Assembly: GCA_916048095.2 (NCBI GenBank)
Contig: OU696589.1
Span: 2,244,948 to 2,308,947 of the forward strand
Direction: 5' to 3'
Source of the DNA: Sacculina carcini
Taxonomy: Eukaryota > Arthropoda > Thecostraca > Sacculinidae
Length of the DNA stretch: 64,000 bases
A program made the translations under genes and the position numbers. Shown here in pieces: positions 1 to 11,699 of the stretch (position 1 is the first letter of the stretch; the number at the start of each line of letters is the position of its first letter). Under the pieces are notes generated by a model. It was given only the letters and a program-made list of their open reading frames with translations, made no database searches and was not told the DNA's origin.

Positions 1-810
1 AACAGTGAAATACTGACATAATAACAGTGAAATACTGACATAATAACAGTGAAATACTGACATAATGACACTGAAATACTGACATAATGACACTGAAATA
101 CTGACATAATGACACTGAAATACTGACATAATGACAGTGTTGTACTGACATAATGACACTGAAATACTGACATAATGATACTGAAATACTCACATAATGA
201 CAGTGTTGTACTGACATAATGACAGTGAAATACTGACATAATGACAGTGAAATACTGACATAATGACACTGAAATACTGACATAATGACACTGAAACACT
301 GACATAATAACAGTGAAATACTGACATAATAACAGTGAAATACTTACATAATGACAGTGTTGTACTGACATAATGACACTGAAATACTGACATAATGACA
401 CTGAAATACTGACATAATGACACTGTTCTACTCACATAATGACACTGAAATACTGACATAATAACAGTGAAATACTCACATAATGACACTGAAATACTGA
501 CATAATAACAGTGTTGTACTGACATAATGACAGTGTTGTACTGACATAATGACACTGAAATACTGACATAATAACAGTGAAATACTGACATAATGACACT
601 GAAATACTGACATAATGACACTGAAATACTGACATAATGACAGTGAAATACTGATATAATGACACTGAAATACTGACATAATAACACTGAAATACTGACA
701 TAATGACACCGAAATACTGACATAATAACAGTGAAATACTGACATAATAACAGTGAAATACTGACATAATGACAGTGAAATACTCACATAATGACAGTGA
801 AATACTGACA
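1..810. repeat. 22-bp minisatellite array
   Basis: The array has 36 full copies plus 18 bases of a 37th, all in perfect 22-base register without a single insertion or deletion by eye. The unit is close to AACAGTGAAATACTGACATAAT. Variation sits at a few fixed places: the first base (A or G), AGT versus ACT, and GAAAT versus TTGT. It starts at the window edge, so it probably continues to the left. Each unit has a short inverted repeat (CAGT..ACTG). Because 22 is not a multiple of 3 and the unit lacks minus-strand stops in all frames, long reading frames appear; they are not genes. Confidence 0.97.
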
Positions 811-1001
811 CACACAAACACACATATATACCGACATAAATACACACGAACACAAGTACTGCCACTGCTGACAAGTAGCAGTTTGTGTGTTTGTTTAAGA
901 ATAATAACAATAATTAAAACAACAATATAATAATAATATTATTAATAATAATAATAATGGGTGATGGGTAGGAGGGGTGTAGGTCGCACGTGTCTCAGCT
1001 A
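811..1001. other. Low-complexity spacer
   Basis: This holds a short CA-rich stretch, then AT-rich sequence with an ATA/ATT trinucleotide run near 927-957. I see no gene. Confidence 0.6.
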
Positions 1002-1188
1002 CAGTGGCGGCGCCAATGGGGGTTTTCAGGGGCTGAAGCCCCAAAAATATGTCAAGCCTCCCTTGAGCCTCCCCAAAAACTGACCATGAACATTTAGAGT
1101 GTATTTATTAATGTTTCGTCAAGCGCCCGCACCTTTTTCCTCGGCTCCTTCTCACACCCTCACCATACAAATGCTAGCATCGCCACTG
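1002..1188. mobile_element. hAT-type MITE (non-autonomous)
   Basis: The left end begins CAGTGGCGGCGCCA and the right end finishes ATCGCCACTG, so the terminal bases CAGTGGCG are inverted. The flanks CTCAGCTA (994-1001) and CCCAGCTG (1189-1196) match at 6 of 8 bases, as expected for an aged 8-bp hAT target duplication. The element is 187 bp and codes for nothing. A GGGGCTGAAGCCCC palindrome lies just inside the left end. Family assignment is inferred from termini and target-site length. Confidence 0.75.
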
Positions 1189-1954
1189 CCCAGCTGCTGA
1201 GTCAAGGGGGGCAGTAGAAACGAACCCATTATCAAGTCCTGCCTGGCTGCGCTCCTTGATAATTGACAAGTCTTTTGACCAGGAGTCTTGTTTCTCTCTG
1301 ATTCATCACTTCTCAATGAGCCAACTCTTCATTTTCCACAACAACAGCGTTGATAAATCCAACAAATTCAGTTGTTCCAGCATATTTAATATCAGGTCAC
1401 TGGAAACAAATACCAACGAATTCTGATTGATAAGGTCACACATTTGCCCTTCTTTTCGATCTTTAACCCCGCCTCGGCAGTTCCTCAGTGGGTAATTCCC
1501 CCAGGTTCCCGAGCACAGTGCTAACTGAACCAGTGATGGTTTGTGGAGCCAGTGATGGTTTGTGGAGGCCTCATTCAGCCCCCAGTTTCACCGCAATACC
1601 CGTGGTGTATTACACGTCACTGCTAGAGGCACGCCGCTACGTGATGCACGTTCATTCACAAGCAAATACATCAGTGTTGGTGTTGTACTTCTACCTGTCT
1701 AGTTGTCCAATAATAGTGCACCGTACATGTACATGACATGTACAGGAATACACCCAGTGTTGTAAATAACAATATGTCTGCCAGCAAATAATGAGTGATA
1801 TGAATATGCGTGTAACACACACATACGCAGGCACACGCACACACATACAGTTACATACACATACACCCACGCACTGTGATAATGTGATGTTGATTTGAAT
1901 TGCACGATTTGGGCTGAGCGTGATTTTGTGTGCGTAATAGTCAGAGCGCATAGT

Positions 1955-1955
<1 letters not shown>
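1189..1955. other. No recognised feature
   Basis: This is mixed sequence with a GATGGTTTGTGGAG near-duplication at about 1533-1567 and CA-rich patches toward 1810-1880. I see no credible gene. Confidence 0.5.

Positions 1956-2028
<73 letters not shown>
1956..2028. repeat. (CA)n microsatellite
   Basis: About 36 uninterrupted CA repeats. The open frames made of alternating Cys-Val or His-Thr in this region are products of the repeat. Confidence 0.97.
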
Positions 2029-2031
<3 letters not shown>

Positions 2032-2662
2032 CTGTATGTTGAATATATTAGCGTGGTGTGCTTTGTTAATGAACCTGTTCTTATCTACCTCATTACGGGG
2101 TCATCGACCTACACGCCAGTTAAACAGCGTGTTAAGGGTGTTTGTGTGTGACATTATTGCTGACAATAATTATTATCTATCTGCCTATCTACGCACCGCT
2201 GATCAAAACAAATGTCACTATTGGCGCCGGGCTTGATGAGGCCGCTGTTAGCATAGCGTGTGATGGTAGCGTGTTGGTGATGACATCACTGCAACACTGC
2301 ACTGAATGTTGCCACCGTCTCATTTTGATATTGCTCAATGTTGGCAGTTTGCGGCGATATTTTGCCTTAGAGATCTGTTTCAGCATTATTGCTGGCTTGA
2401 TGTTGGTATTGCACGGTGATCGTTAGCAATATCAGATCAGTGTTGAGCTGCATCACGTTGATGCGTTGACATGGTGGCTCTAGGCCGATGATGACGTTGT
2501 TATGAGAAGATGGTGGTAGAGAGAGAGTGTGTGTGTGATAGTGTTATAATTCACATCTTCACTGTTTCTATGAACAAACAGATTGGATGATTCAATATAT
2601 CCTTGTCTCAGTGTTCTCCTTGAATACCTGGACTTAACATGTTGCTATGTTGCTTGCTGTAT

Positions 2663-2664
<2 letters not shown>
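2029..2664. other. No recognised feature
   Basis: This is unique-looking sequence between two microsatellites. Short open frames exist but show no recognisable domain. Confidence 0.5.

Positions 2665-2706
<42 letters not shown>
2665..2706. repeat. (GT)n microsatellite
   Basis: About 21 GT repeats without interruption. Confidence 0.97.
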
Positions 2707-2707
<1 letters not shown>

Positions 2708-3367
2708 ATTGTGTGCTGTTTTTAACTTGTTGTTTGGTCCATTTGCCCTTGTTGATTTCTCTCTTATTTCTGCCTTACTGAGACGTACAAGGCGTATGCC
2801 ATAAGCTTACTGTTGTCGCCTATTAGAACACAAATCTCACTGACAAATGTGTGTGTGTTGTTCGCTTGTTTATTAAACAGTCACATGTTGGTATTGTGCA
2901 TCTCGAACGATCTCACAATATATCACTTGTTTTTATTAACTTGTTTTATTATGATTATTAAATGACAATGTGAAATTGGGAGAGTGTGAACGCTATAAAT
3001 TGCATAACTTGCAATGCGCTGATTGCTTGATGAAATTCGTTGATGCTACGCTCATCTACAATGTTCAGAATATAGCATTTTTAGCATAAACTTCACTTCA
3101 CAAAAATATATTCGGCACAATCATCTTAACCCATTTACGCCCGCCCATTTGAAAATATTTATTGATTTTAAAGATTGTTTTTGAATCGTGTCGTGATGAT
3201 GATGATGACACGTGTATTCTCAGACCATGGGAAAAGGCATGATCAGGTTGTTGCAACAATAAATAACAAGACATGATTGGCAATAAACACACAACATACA
3301 CTAATATAAACGTTATGACTAGATGATATAAATACAAAACTATTGGGTAACCATACATTGCACATTT
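2707..3367. other. No recognised feature
   Basis: AT-rich sequence. A TTAA followed by CCC at 3126-3132 recalls a piggyBac end, but no matching inverted partner was found, so it is not called. Confidence 0.5.
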
Positions 3368-3835
3368 TTAAATATGATATGTCACACTTCCGCACTTGCA
3401 ATCTTCAAGCAAGCAAGGAAGAGATTTGCCAGCGCAACGGCAGTCGTCATCCAGCTGATGAAGGTATGTTTTCATGAGAGCATCTCCCATTCTGAGCGGC
3501 TCTGAGGCTTTGTTGGCGGGCGCACACACAAGGGCCAGTGGCGTATTCGGGTGGATGACAGCGTGACGGAGCAGAGCGATGCGTAGACGGCGGATTATCA
3601 GGCTTGCAGGTCGACTCGCAGATTTCTCGTAGATCACGTCGTTGGATACCAGCTGCGGGTAGCCGAGATTGCAGCAATACCGGGGCTGTGCGCGATGACC
3701 GGCGTCGACTTCGCTAGACAAACACTCAGACAACACCCATGTGTCACTGGCGTACAGCCCTGTGCGAACGCCTCTCATCATCCCCCAGGTGTCAAAACGC
3801 TGGCGTAATTTCCGGTTGAAACAACAAACATACAA
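3368..3835 (-). pseudogene. Non-LTR retrotransposon RT C-terminal fragment (RTE-like)
   Basis: The 155-residue frame reads like the region after the reverse transcriptase of RTE-type elements. In order it has a Y-x-S-D-T-W-V-L block (family form Y-G-S-E-T-W), then IIRRLRIALLRHA.IHP (family form IRRRRL..GH..RHPE), then KTYLHQLDDD (family form TYLDQL..D), then a short Cys-containing tail to a stop. The catalytic palm is missing, so this is a truncated 3' end that cannot retrotranspose alone. It opens with a TTG codon and has no natural start. The RTE assignment rests on remembered family pattern only, and host origin is less likely. Confidence 0.6.
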
Positions 3836-5037
3836 ACATTGGTCGTGTCAGTGCAGTAGTAATGAAGCGATGAATATGAGACTGCCATGTGTATTTGTGA
3901 TTGATATTTGTGTTATTTCATGTTATGAACCAGCACGCATCAAGTAGTCACGGCTTCAGTATTAACAGCGTTATTAGCATCGATTTTGAGAAACGGCGCT
4001 CAAGTCAGCACACGAGCGTTGGCAATAACAAAATGTCAATAAATATGAATACGCTGGTCTTCATTCATGTTTTAAAGACCCAGCGGCATGTTATATAGTA
4101 CACGGGGTCTCCAAATGTAGATGCGACAAGTCACATAATGACATGAAACTCAATGTAAGAACGATATGATACTAGAAGCAGTAAAATTTGATCAATTGAA
4201 ATGACAATAATTAATTTTCAATATTAGTAATTTATTTTACTTTTGTCGTCTTTAAACCTCCATTGTACGTTTTCCATTGCTTTGCCACGGGGTAGCTGAT
4301 GGCGTTTTTAGCAGTTAGAAACAGTTGACAGCTGGAAAGAGTAGTTCCAATGGTTAGCCGTGGCGGTGAGGCTGTAGTGTGTTCTACAAAAAATATATAT
4401 GATTGCATTGTCTACTAATTGTATACTATGCTTATTTTCAATAGTGTATCGATCACGACTTGATCGAAAATTTCCCAAAATTAGTTTAAGCCCTCCACGT
4501 ATGTTTCAAAGTTTAAATTTTCAATGATCACATCATATAAGGTGAATTATGTCAATACATGTGAGTGGTGCATTTCTCCGTATTATGAAGCTGTCATTTT
4601 TTAGAATGATCATGACAGTGTGAATGTTCACACTATAAGCTGCCTGCAATTCATTACCACAGGCCATATTCACAAGTCGCCAGAAAATTGTTACTCTGGC
4701 ATTTTTTCTCCATTTTGTACTGATACGTTTTTTTAACATATTTTACTGTGTAACTCAATCATTTTCAAAAAACTTTTCACTAAATTTTGTGACAAATTAT
4801 GTGCCATAGACATTTATTGAGTTGAATTAGTTTGAGACTAGAAAATTGTATATTTGAAATTTGATTTTTAGTTTTGTTAAAAATTATAAACATTACGTTT
4901 CGAAGTGTGGTCGTAATAACATAATTAACACCATGGATCATAAGAATTTTTTTTTAGATCATCTTAGAATATGAAAAATAACAAGGACACTTTCCACACA
5001 CGTGTTATGGGAACTTCCGTTTGTGGTTTGGCACGTG

Positions 5038-5039
<2 letters not shown>
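3836..5039. other. No recognised gene
   Basis: AT-rich sequence. A GTGTGAA-TG-TTCACAC inverted repeat lies near 4618-4633. Short open frames such as 4533-4739 (minus) have no recognisable domain. Confidence 0.5.

Positions 5040-5073
<34 letters not shown>
5040..5073 (-). repeat. (CAA)n tail of the non-LTR element
   Basis: Eleven or so TTG units on the plus strand, read as CAA/AAC on the element strand, begin four bases after the stop codon at 5077-5079. I/Jockey-type elements often end in a simple repeat instead of poly(A). The 3' UTR is therefore practically absent. Confidence 0.85.
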
Positions 5074-5074
<1 letters not shown>

Positions 5075-5076
5075 CC

Positions 5077-8015
5077 TCAAGTTGTCTGGCCGAGCAACCT
5101 CGAGCTCCTGAGGAAAGACACGGCACCGACCGGGTTGTTCCATAGGTCTCTGACTGAATTTATTTTGTGTTGGCTTCTGAGTTGTGTGTGTGCTGTGCAG
5201 TGTTCCATGATGTGTGTGATGGTGTGTGGTGCTGAATTGCAATCTGGACAGGTGTCATCGATTGAGTCATTCAACCTTTTCTGATATGACAGAAGGGCAG
5301 GATGATGACCGCATCTCAACCTGGCCAGATGCACCTTGTATTCCCTTGTGAGTGTGTTTTCTGATTTGTGTATGTCCGGTGGGTGTCTTTGTAGGAGTAT
5401 ATTGTGTTGTAGTGAGTGTATGGCTTTCCGTGCGATCTCTGTGTGTATGTGTTTCTTGATTGATGTGCGTGGGGGAGCTGGTGGAAGTGATGTGAAAATT
5501 TGTCTGTGGTAAAGTGTGCTTGGTGTTGTTTTTATGTTTCCGTCTGTGTTGTCTTGTGTTGTGAGGTGATGTAGTGGATGTGCTGTGTTGGTGACTGCTG
5601 CTGCGAGTGTTTGTGTGCCTCTCATGTCTAGGTGGTGTGTCAGTTTGAGTATTTTGGTTTCGTGATGAAGGTGGTCTGCTGGTGTGGTAGCTGTGCATCC
5701 TGTGATTGTTCTGAGTGCGGTGTTTTGAAGTGTTTGAAGTGTGTTTGTGTGGCGTGTTGCGAGATTGCTAGCCCATGCGGAGCTAGCATATTCTATCACG
5801 GGTCGGATGTACTGTTTGTATATGGTGGTTGTGGTGTCTTTGTTGTGTCCGAAAGTTGTGTGTGAGAGTGCTTTCAGTGTGTTGAGGCGTGGAGTGACTT
5901 GAGTTTTAATGTTTGTGATGTGTTGTTTGAATGAGAGTTGTGTGTCGTATGTGACGCCTAGTATTTTTGGTGTGTGCGTGTGTGGGATGATCGTGTTGTT
6001 GATGGTGATTTGTGGTGTGTAGTTGTGTTCGGATGTCTAGTTGGTGATGAGTGTGGCCGTGGATTTGGCAGGTGCAATGTTCAGTTGGTTTGTGCTGAAC
6101 CATTGTTGTAGTGTGTTGATGTAAGGTTGTAGTGCGTGCACTGCTGTGTCGGCGTATCTGTGTGTGCTTTTGATTGTGATGTCGTCTGCATATGATGATA
6201 TCTGTATGGATGGAGTGTTGGGTGCTGGCATGTCGTGTAGGTATAAGTTGAAAAGTGTTGGTGCTAAAATGGAGCCCTGAGGGACTCCGTTTGTTATGTT
6301 GCGTGTGTGAGATGATTGTCCATTGTACCTCACATGGGTGCATCTGCCAGCGAGGTAGTTGGCCAACCATCTCTTAGTGTTATTGTGAAGTGTGGTGTCT
6401 AGTATTTTGTTTGTGAGATTGTGTCGTGGAACTCTGTCGAAGGCTTTGCTGATGTCGAATGTTATGAGTAGTGTTCTGTGTGGTGATTTTGTTGTGTTTA
6501 TGTTAACCATCGTGGTCTGTGTGAGTTTTGTGAGCAGTGTGGTTGTAGAGTGCAGTGATCTGAAGCCGTGTTGTGATTGTGATAGTGGGATTTGTGGTGT
6601 GATGAGTTTGAAGATGAGGCGTTCTGTGATTTTTGATGGTGTGCAGAGCAGTGTGATTGGACGATGTGAAGAAGGAAGCGTGGGGTCTGTGCCTTGTTTG
6701 TGTAGTGTGATGATGATCTCCTTTTTCCAGATGTGAGGTATTGTGTTGTGTGAGTAGCTGTAGTTGGATATGTTAGTGAGTGTCTGTATGCCTTGTGGTC
6801 CAAGATGTTTCAGATGGATGTTACTTATTCCATCTGGACCACAGGCTGATGATTGTTTGATGTTGTGTATGATGTGTCGTGTCTGCGCATGTGTGAATGG
6901 TGTGTATAGTGGATCTGTGCTGAATGTGTGTTTACGTCTGATGATTGTCCTGTCTTTTTGTTTTGGAGTGTTGTGACTGATGTGTGAGTAGTGATTAATG
7001 AGTGTGTTTGCCTGTTGTTTATTTGATGGTACAGATGATGTGTCGGTCGTGATGGCTGCGTGTGTGCGTGTTATATTGCTGTTTGAGAGTGTGATGCTTT
7101 TCAGTGTGTTGTATAGTTTTGTGGTGTTTGATCTGTGATCTAGTGTTTTTATGTAGTTGTGCCAGTTCAGTGATTTTTGTTCATGTATCTTGCTGTTGAT
7201 TGTGGTGTTGAGTGCGTGTATTTGTTCGGATGTATTGTGTGAGTGCGGTGTCGGAGAGTGTTTCAGTGTGTCGCGTTGTTTGATGAGTGTGCGTATTTCT
7301 TGTGTAAAGTTTGGGTTGTGGTGTTTTCTGTGTCCTTTTGGGATGTGTTGCTTGTCTGCCTTGTGTATGATGTCGTTGAATGTTTGGATTGTTTTGTTTA
7401 TGTATGTGGTGTTGAGTTGTGTAAATGCTAGTTCCGTGTCGTGTGTGAATTGTGACCAATTGGCATTTGTGAAATTTGTGTAAGTGCGTCTGGGTGTGTT
7501 TGGTGCAGTTCTGATTTTAATGGTGATGACGACTGGAAGGTGGTCTGAGCCAAGCTCTTTGACCACCTTCCAAGTGGTTGTGTGGGTGAGATTCGGTGTG
7601 CAAAATGTGATGTCAGGTGATGTCGAATGATAGTGTGCCTGATGTGTGGTGTGAGTGTGTTGGTGAGTGTTGTCGAGTATGTAGAGATGTTCTGTTTGTT
7701 GAAGTATGTCTGTGCCTCTGTTGGTGAATGGATTGTGTCTGTACCAGGCAGGATCTTTGGCGTTGAAGTCGCCACCCAGTATTATGTTAGGTGTGTTTGT
7801 GAGGTTGCGTATATCTGGTGTGTAGTTGCGAGGTACTGTTGGTGAATTTTGTGGTGGAATGTATACGTTGATGATTGAAATGTGTGAGTGTGTGCCAGTG
7901 CGTATTTGTATCGATTGTTGTTCTGTTGTGGTGTCGTTTGGTGGTAGTAGTGCTTGTGTCTGTGTGCTGGTGTTTGTGTAGTTGATTGTTCTGTGTATGA
8001 GTGTGATGACCGCTA
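5077..8015 (-). pseudogene. Endonuclease-reverse transcriptase polyprotein (ORF2)
   Basis: One reading frame runs from about 8015 to the TGA at 5077-5079. The endonuclease part shows INVYIPPQ (about 7869), GGDFNAKDPAWY (7776-7741) and GSDHLPVV (7551-7528). The reverse transcriptase shows the FDISKAFDRVP block, NGVPQGSILAP and the catalytic YADD. The tail holds CPDCN-x5-H-x3-H-x3-C, a knuckle usual in I/Jockey elements. One in-frame TAG at 6037-6039, between RT and tail, interrupts an otherwise open frame. Codon use is T-poor on the coding strand (many His, Thr, Asn). The protein would nick target DNA and copy the element RNA in place. With the stop, and upstream shifts, the copy is probably dead but young. 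Confidence 0.88.
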
Positions 8016-8872
8016 GTGCGGTCTTGGCGTATGGTGGTGTAATTGTGAAAGGTGGGTGTTCTGTGGTGCTGTTGCAGTTTTGTTTCTTGTATGAGTGCTA
8101 TGTGAATGGAGTGTCGTGTGAGGAAGTGTGTTAGTTCGTGTTTTTTGTGTTGATGCCGTCGATGTTGAGCTGGAGAATGTTGATGTTGTGTGTGCGGTGT
8201 AAGTTGGTGGTTGTGCGAGTGAGAGTGTTGTTGATGTGTTGAGTTGTTGATGGAGGTGGTGGTGGTGGTGAGTGTGATGATGATGGCAGAAATGATGGTG
8301 CTGATAGTGAGGATGGTGCTTATGGTGATAGTGATGCTTGTGAGGAGGACGAAGTTGATGGTGAGTGTGAGGATGAACGAGTAGTATGTGAAGATGGGAA
8401 TGATGGTGATGTCGGTGGTGCTGATGACCGCGATGATGTTGATGAAACAGAGGTGACTGATGTTGTTGGTGAATGTGCCAGTGTCGGTGTACGTGCAGGT
8501 GTTGTTGAGTTTGGTGTGCATAATGAGCAGATGAATGAACGCGTGTATTGTGTGATGTTGTGGAGTGATGTGCATGTGGTGTGGCACCAGTTCAGGCAGG
8601 AGTTGCACTGAACTGAGCCTTTTTTTGTGTCGGCGTGTAGCGAGTGGCGGTGTACATATGTGGCAGGTGTATGTGTGTCTCGGGTCTGGATGTGGTTCTA
8701 CGTCTCCTGCGAGTATGAGCATACGAGAAGTGATCGCGAGCGGATCACATCTCGACGCCCCCGCAGGAGACGGTGACATGCGTGGAAATGAAAGTGTGAG
8801 GCGAGCGGTGTTGGTACTGTGTCTGTTGTTTGTGTATGTGTAGCGTGGCGTCACGATTTGTGCCAGTTGCAC
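8016..8872 (-). pseudogene. 5' coding region with 2A-like motif and PHD/zinc-finger-like segment
   Basis: The frame opening at 8872 contains LILAGDVEPHPDP, a decayed relative of the D-x-E-x-N-P-G-P ribosome-skipping (2A-like) motif known at the start of some non-LTR retrotransposon proteins; the essential N-P-G-P is changed to H-P-D-P. A Cys-rich domain follows, starting C-H-I-C. Its second half (C-x2-C..W-C-H) continues in another frame after a run of seven A (plus-strand T at 8620-8626). A second shift lies at a six-A run (8141-8146), and a third between the endonuclease start and about 8015. A low-complexity Ile/Thr tract spans about 8270-8450. Homopolymer shifts may be sequencing errors. 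Confidence 0.7.
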
Positions 8873-8990
8873 TGAGCTGGAATAAACAAAAAACGTGTGT
8901 TGCTGCTTGTGCTGCTGTCTTTTTGTATTTCGTTGTTGGATATTTCTGCGTCGTTGTAGTTGTTGAGTATCGGTAAGTTAAGTTATATCG

Positions 8991-9924
8991 TATCATTTTC
9001 AACAACTTGGAAATTATAAATTACGAAATATTCAAGTGCTGTATTGGTTTCGATTTCGGTACCGGGTACATTCTGGCTTGGTCATCTGATTCTTCACCTA
9101 TATGTAAATTTTCATTTTCAATGTGATTATTTAGCCGTACTAGCAATAGCATCATTCAATACTAGTAATATAATTTGGAATACACGTAATGCTCAATATT
9201 GTCGCTCCCATTGGTCTTTTGCCGACTCTCGGGTAAATTCTGCCGAAATATGATGTTTCAAATCGATGTTTTAATTTTTAATTCAAAAAGGTCATAATTT
9301 CATCTAGTCTTTCTCAACATGCATTTGTTATGTGGTGAAGTGCTGAAAACGATTTTTAGTATCGGGTATGATTTTGAGCTTGACACTGCGCTGGATCATG
9401 AACGCTGAATCAATAATATTATTAACAATATATTTTGTTACGGGTTATTGTCTGTTCTTATTTTATGCGTTATATTATTTTTTGATTTAGTGTTTTTGCT
9501 CAGTGTTTGTTTTAATCATTATTAATGGTGTAATAAACGCATACCGGCCTGTTGATACTATATATCACTCCCCATTGTGCGCCTGTAACGGAGTCGTTAG
9601 GAAGCAAAATGTAGATGTGTTAGGCATTGTGCCGCCTTCTTACACAGGTGAAACACAACTTCACTCGCGGGAGTTTATTGCACGAATGGTGAATCACATG
9701 CTATATATACACATACAAACACGCCAGCCGTTGCAGTGGTGGCGCTGCAGTTTGTGCCCATGGCGGTGCCTGGCGGAAACATCCGGAAACGCTTGCAGTC
9801 GCGTTTAGTGGCGTGATAACCCTGCAAGCACAGCAGAGCGTGAGACGTCTGTAAAGAGCGGAGAGAGTACAGCCACGTGGTGTGTAGGGTGTCTTGCTAA
9901 TTCACTGCGCTATACACCCATCTA
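8991..9924. other. No recognised gene
   Basis: AT-rich sequence to 9540, then more GC-rich sequence with a TATATATA stretch near 9702. The 5' LTR of the BEL element would be expected about here if it survived, but I could not match it to the 3' LTR start at 31033. Confidence 0.45.
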
Positions 9925-11694
9925 GTCAGCACCATAAGTATTGGCGCGGCACAATTTTATTGTTCAATCAAATATAAATGTCAAAGAGGGGCATCATACA
10001 TATCATCAATGCTTTTTGGGAAGTCCCTTTGTTCTAACGCAACCCTGCGGATATCATGGAGCTGACTCAGCAAGACGCCAAAGGAAAAATGGGTCCAGTG
10101 TGTGCCCGATGTCCTGGATCTCCTTGACGATCTTCGGTAAGGTTGAAGAGTCCCTTTTTCGTAGTCTGTGTTTTATTACACTTCAAATATTTTTAATGGT
10201 ATTCAAATCTGGTATGTCATCCGAACAGTCAAGTATGCATTCTATTCCCACCAAATGGAACTGTTTTTGATCAAATTGGCTGTATGTTCAGGAGCTACGT
10301 CATGCTTGAAGATTTCGCTCCTGCATGCACCATAACAGTATTCCAAATGGCCACAGAGAAACTACAACTATACCTCTCTATTGTCTATAGTATTTTTCGA
10401 CAACATCACCGATTTACCAACGACATGATACTCGAGTTAATCCCAAACCATGTCAATATTTGGGTCCTTGACCGTCCCATTCGGGTACCTGGGATGTACG
10501 CATGTTACCTTGGTCGCAGTCTCACCTTGTACCCCTGCTATCACTCACGCAAAAAGTTGCTTCTTCACTTCACAACATATTTTTCCATGGCTCATTGTCT
10601 CAGCCATTGTACTGTCTGCAAAATTTTACTCTGTTCTGTTTCTCCATCAGCATCAGTTTGAGACTTGGTGCACTTTTTATATTTTTATATTTAGTCGATG
10701 TATTTGCAGTCCAAAGTAAAATTGGTTTGTCATGCAAAAAAGCGCTACAAATGAAAAGTAATAGTAGACAGGACAAATAGTTGAGAGTAGTAAAATATAG
10801 GCTGGATAAGAACTGGTTACACTGGCTAAAATGAAAAACACAGCTTATTGGATGACAAGAACATTTTGAAGATGGCTGTTATAAGTTATTGCAGCTGTCG
10901 TGCGGCAAGACGACGACGAGAGATGCAATCGGTTTCTCGGCACTTCCAAGCTCCCCCGATCTGTATCTCGTGTCGAACTGCGTGACACTGATTCTCTCAA
11001 CGTTAACATTTCAGCGAGGAAACGTGACGCCAGTGGTTGACGGAGAGCACGGTCCACAGCCTTAAGGCGTTGACTTTGCTCAAAACCGAGGTTATATTTG
11101 AGGCGGCGCTGCACTATCTTCAAAGAAACCTCACGCATAATTTGTTGATGTATTTCATTTTTTGCCGTTATTCTCGGCTCGGCTTCGGTTTTCCCCTGAA
11201 TCAATTCAAGTGCTCTTTCACACGTTTCCTTTGTCCACCCACACCTCTAAACTTGAAGTGGTGAATCGCCATATTCTGCAGCCTTGTATTACTTGTTCAG
11301 GTATAGGCACTACTGTCTAGCACGAAGTACTACTCCGGTTTGTGTGGATATATCCTTGTGTGACTTTCCAGCTACATACGATGACAGTATATCTGCACTG
11401 CTCGTTCAGCAGCTCTGGGCTACGCGACATTGTCCCACAATACGGAATAATTCAAGCCTGTAGCAATGACAACTAACGAAAAAGTCCAGCAACGCTTTCG
11501 AAATTAAGCGCTTGTCATTGAAACACAACTGGCAACTGGTCGATTCTGACCAGTGGCGTGACTTAGGCTTCGTCCACACTACATGATACTTGAATACCAA
11601 TACATTAGATATTTTTATTCGATAGTTACGGCGTACCCTTAAAAGTATTGGCGCGAAAATCGCGCGCCAATACTAGCGCTTATGGTGCTAACTG
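9925..11694 (-). mobile_element. Tc1-like DNA transposon (decayed)
   Basis: The ends are inverted relatives: near 9925 the plus strand reads GTCAGCACCATAAG..TATTGGCGCG, and the reverse complement of the right end reads CAGTTAGCACCATAAG..TATTGGCGCG. TA dinucleotides sit outside both ends (9923-9924, 11695-11696). The length of 1.77 kb is normal for Tc1. The right end also holds a hairpin, TATTGGCGCG with its inverse seven bases away. Transposase remains lie on the minus strand between. The left end lacks the first two bases of the terminal CAGT, so its edge is approximate. Confidence 0.8.
10085..11272 (-). pseudogene. Tc1-like transposase, broken
   Basis: The N-terminal part near 11200-11030 shows a helix-turn-helix-like VSLKIVQRRLK segment, the DNA-binding region of Tc1 transposases. 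The catalytic part survives only as pieces in shifting frames. KHDVAPEHTANLI (10309-10264) matches the second-aspartate motif FQ.D.APxHTA. The pattern DIPDLNTIKNI (family SPDLNPIENLW) follows, then a KHRLRKRDSS run that fits the C-terminal end. Several stops and shifts make it inactive. The segment from 10700 to 11030 has no clear match. The protein would have cut at the inverted ends and reinserted at TA sites. Confidence 0.75.
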
Positions 11695-11699
11695 TACAG

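Larger units (their letters stand above)
5040..8990 (-). mobile_element. I/Nimb-like (Jockey-superfamily) non-LTR retrotransposon, decayed
   Basis: The element reads on the minus strand: a 5' zinc-finger region, an APE-type endonuclease, reverse transcriptase, a C-terminal Cys/His knuckle, a stop, and almost at once a (CAA)n tail. About 3.9 kb is present. The 5' boundary near 8990 is approximate and I could not identify target duplications. Clade placement comes from motif style (GVPQGSILAPTLFNLYL, SSYADD, and the C-x2-C..H..H-C tail) and should be confirmed with a tree. Confidence 0.85.

Noticed and set aside
1..810. CRISPR array
   Set aside because: Units are contiguous 22-mers without unique spacers, and the window is animal DNA.
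190..910. Three long minus-strand frames with 22-residue repeats
   Set aside because: They arise because the 22-bp minisatellite has no stop in any minus frame; the frames overlap each other and have no start context.
1691..2236. Cys-Val, Val-Cys or His-Thr repeat proteins around 1956-2028
   Set aside because: Products of the CA microsatellite.
3120..3360. piggyBac end at TTAACCC
   Set aside because: No inverted partner with GGGTTAA at a suitable distance.
5021..8843. Plus-strand frames opposite the I/Nimb-like element
   Set aside because: Shadows of the minus-strand endonuclease/RT gene, with Cys/Val-rich antisense composition.
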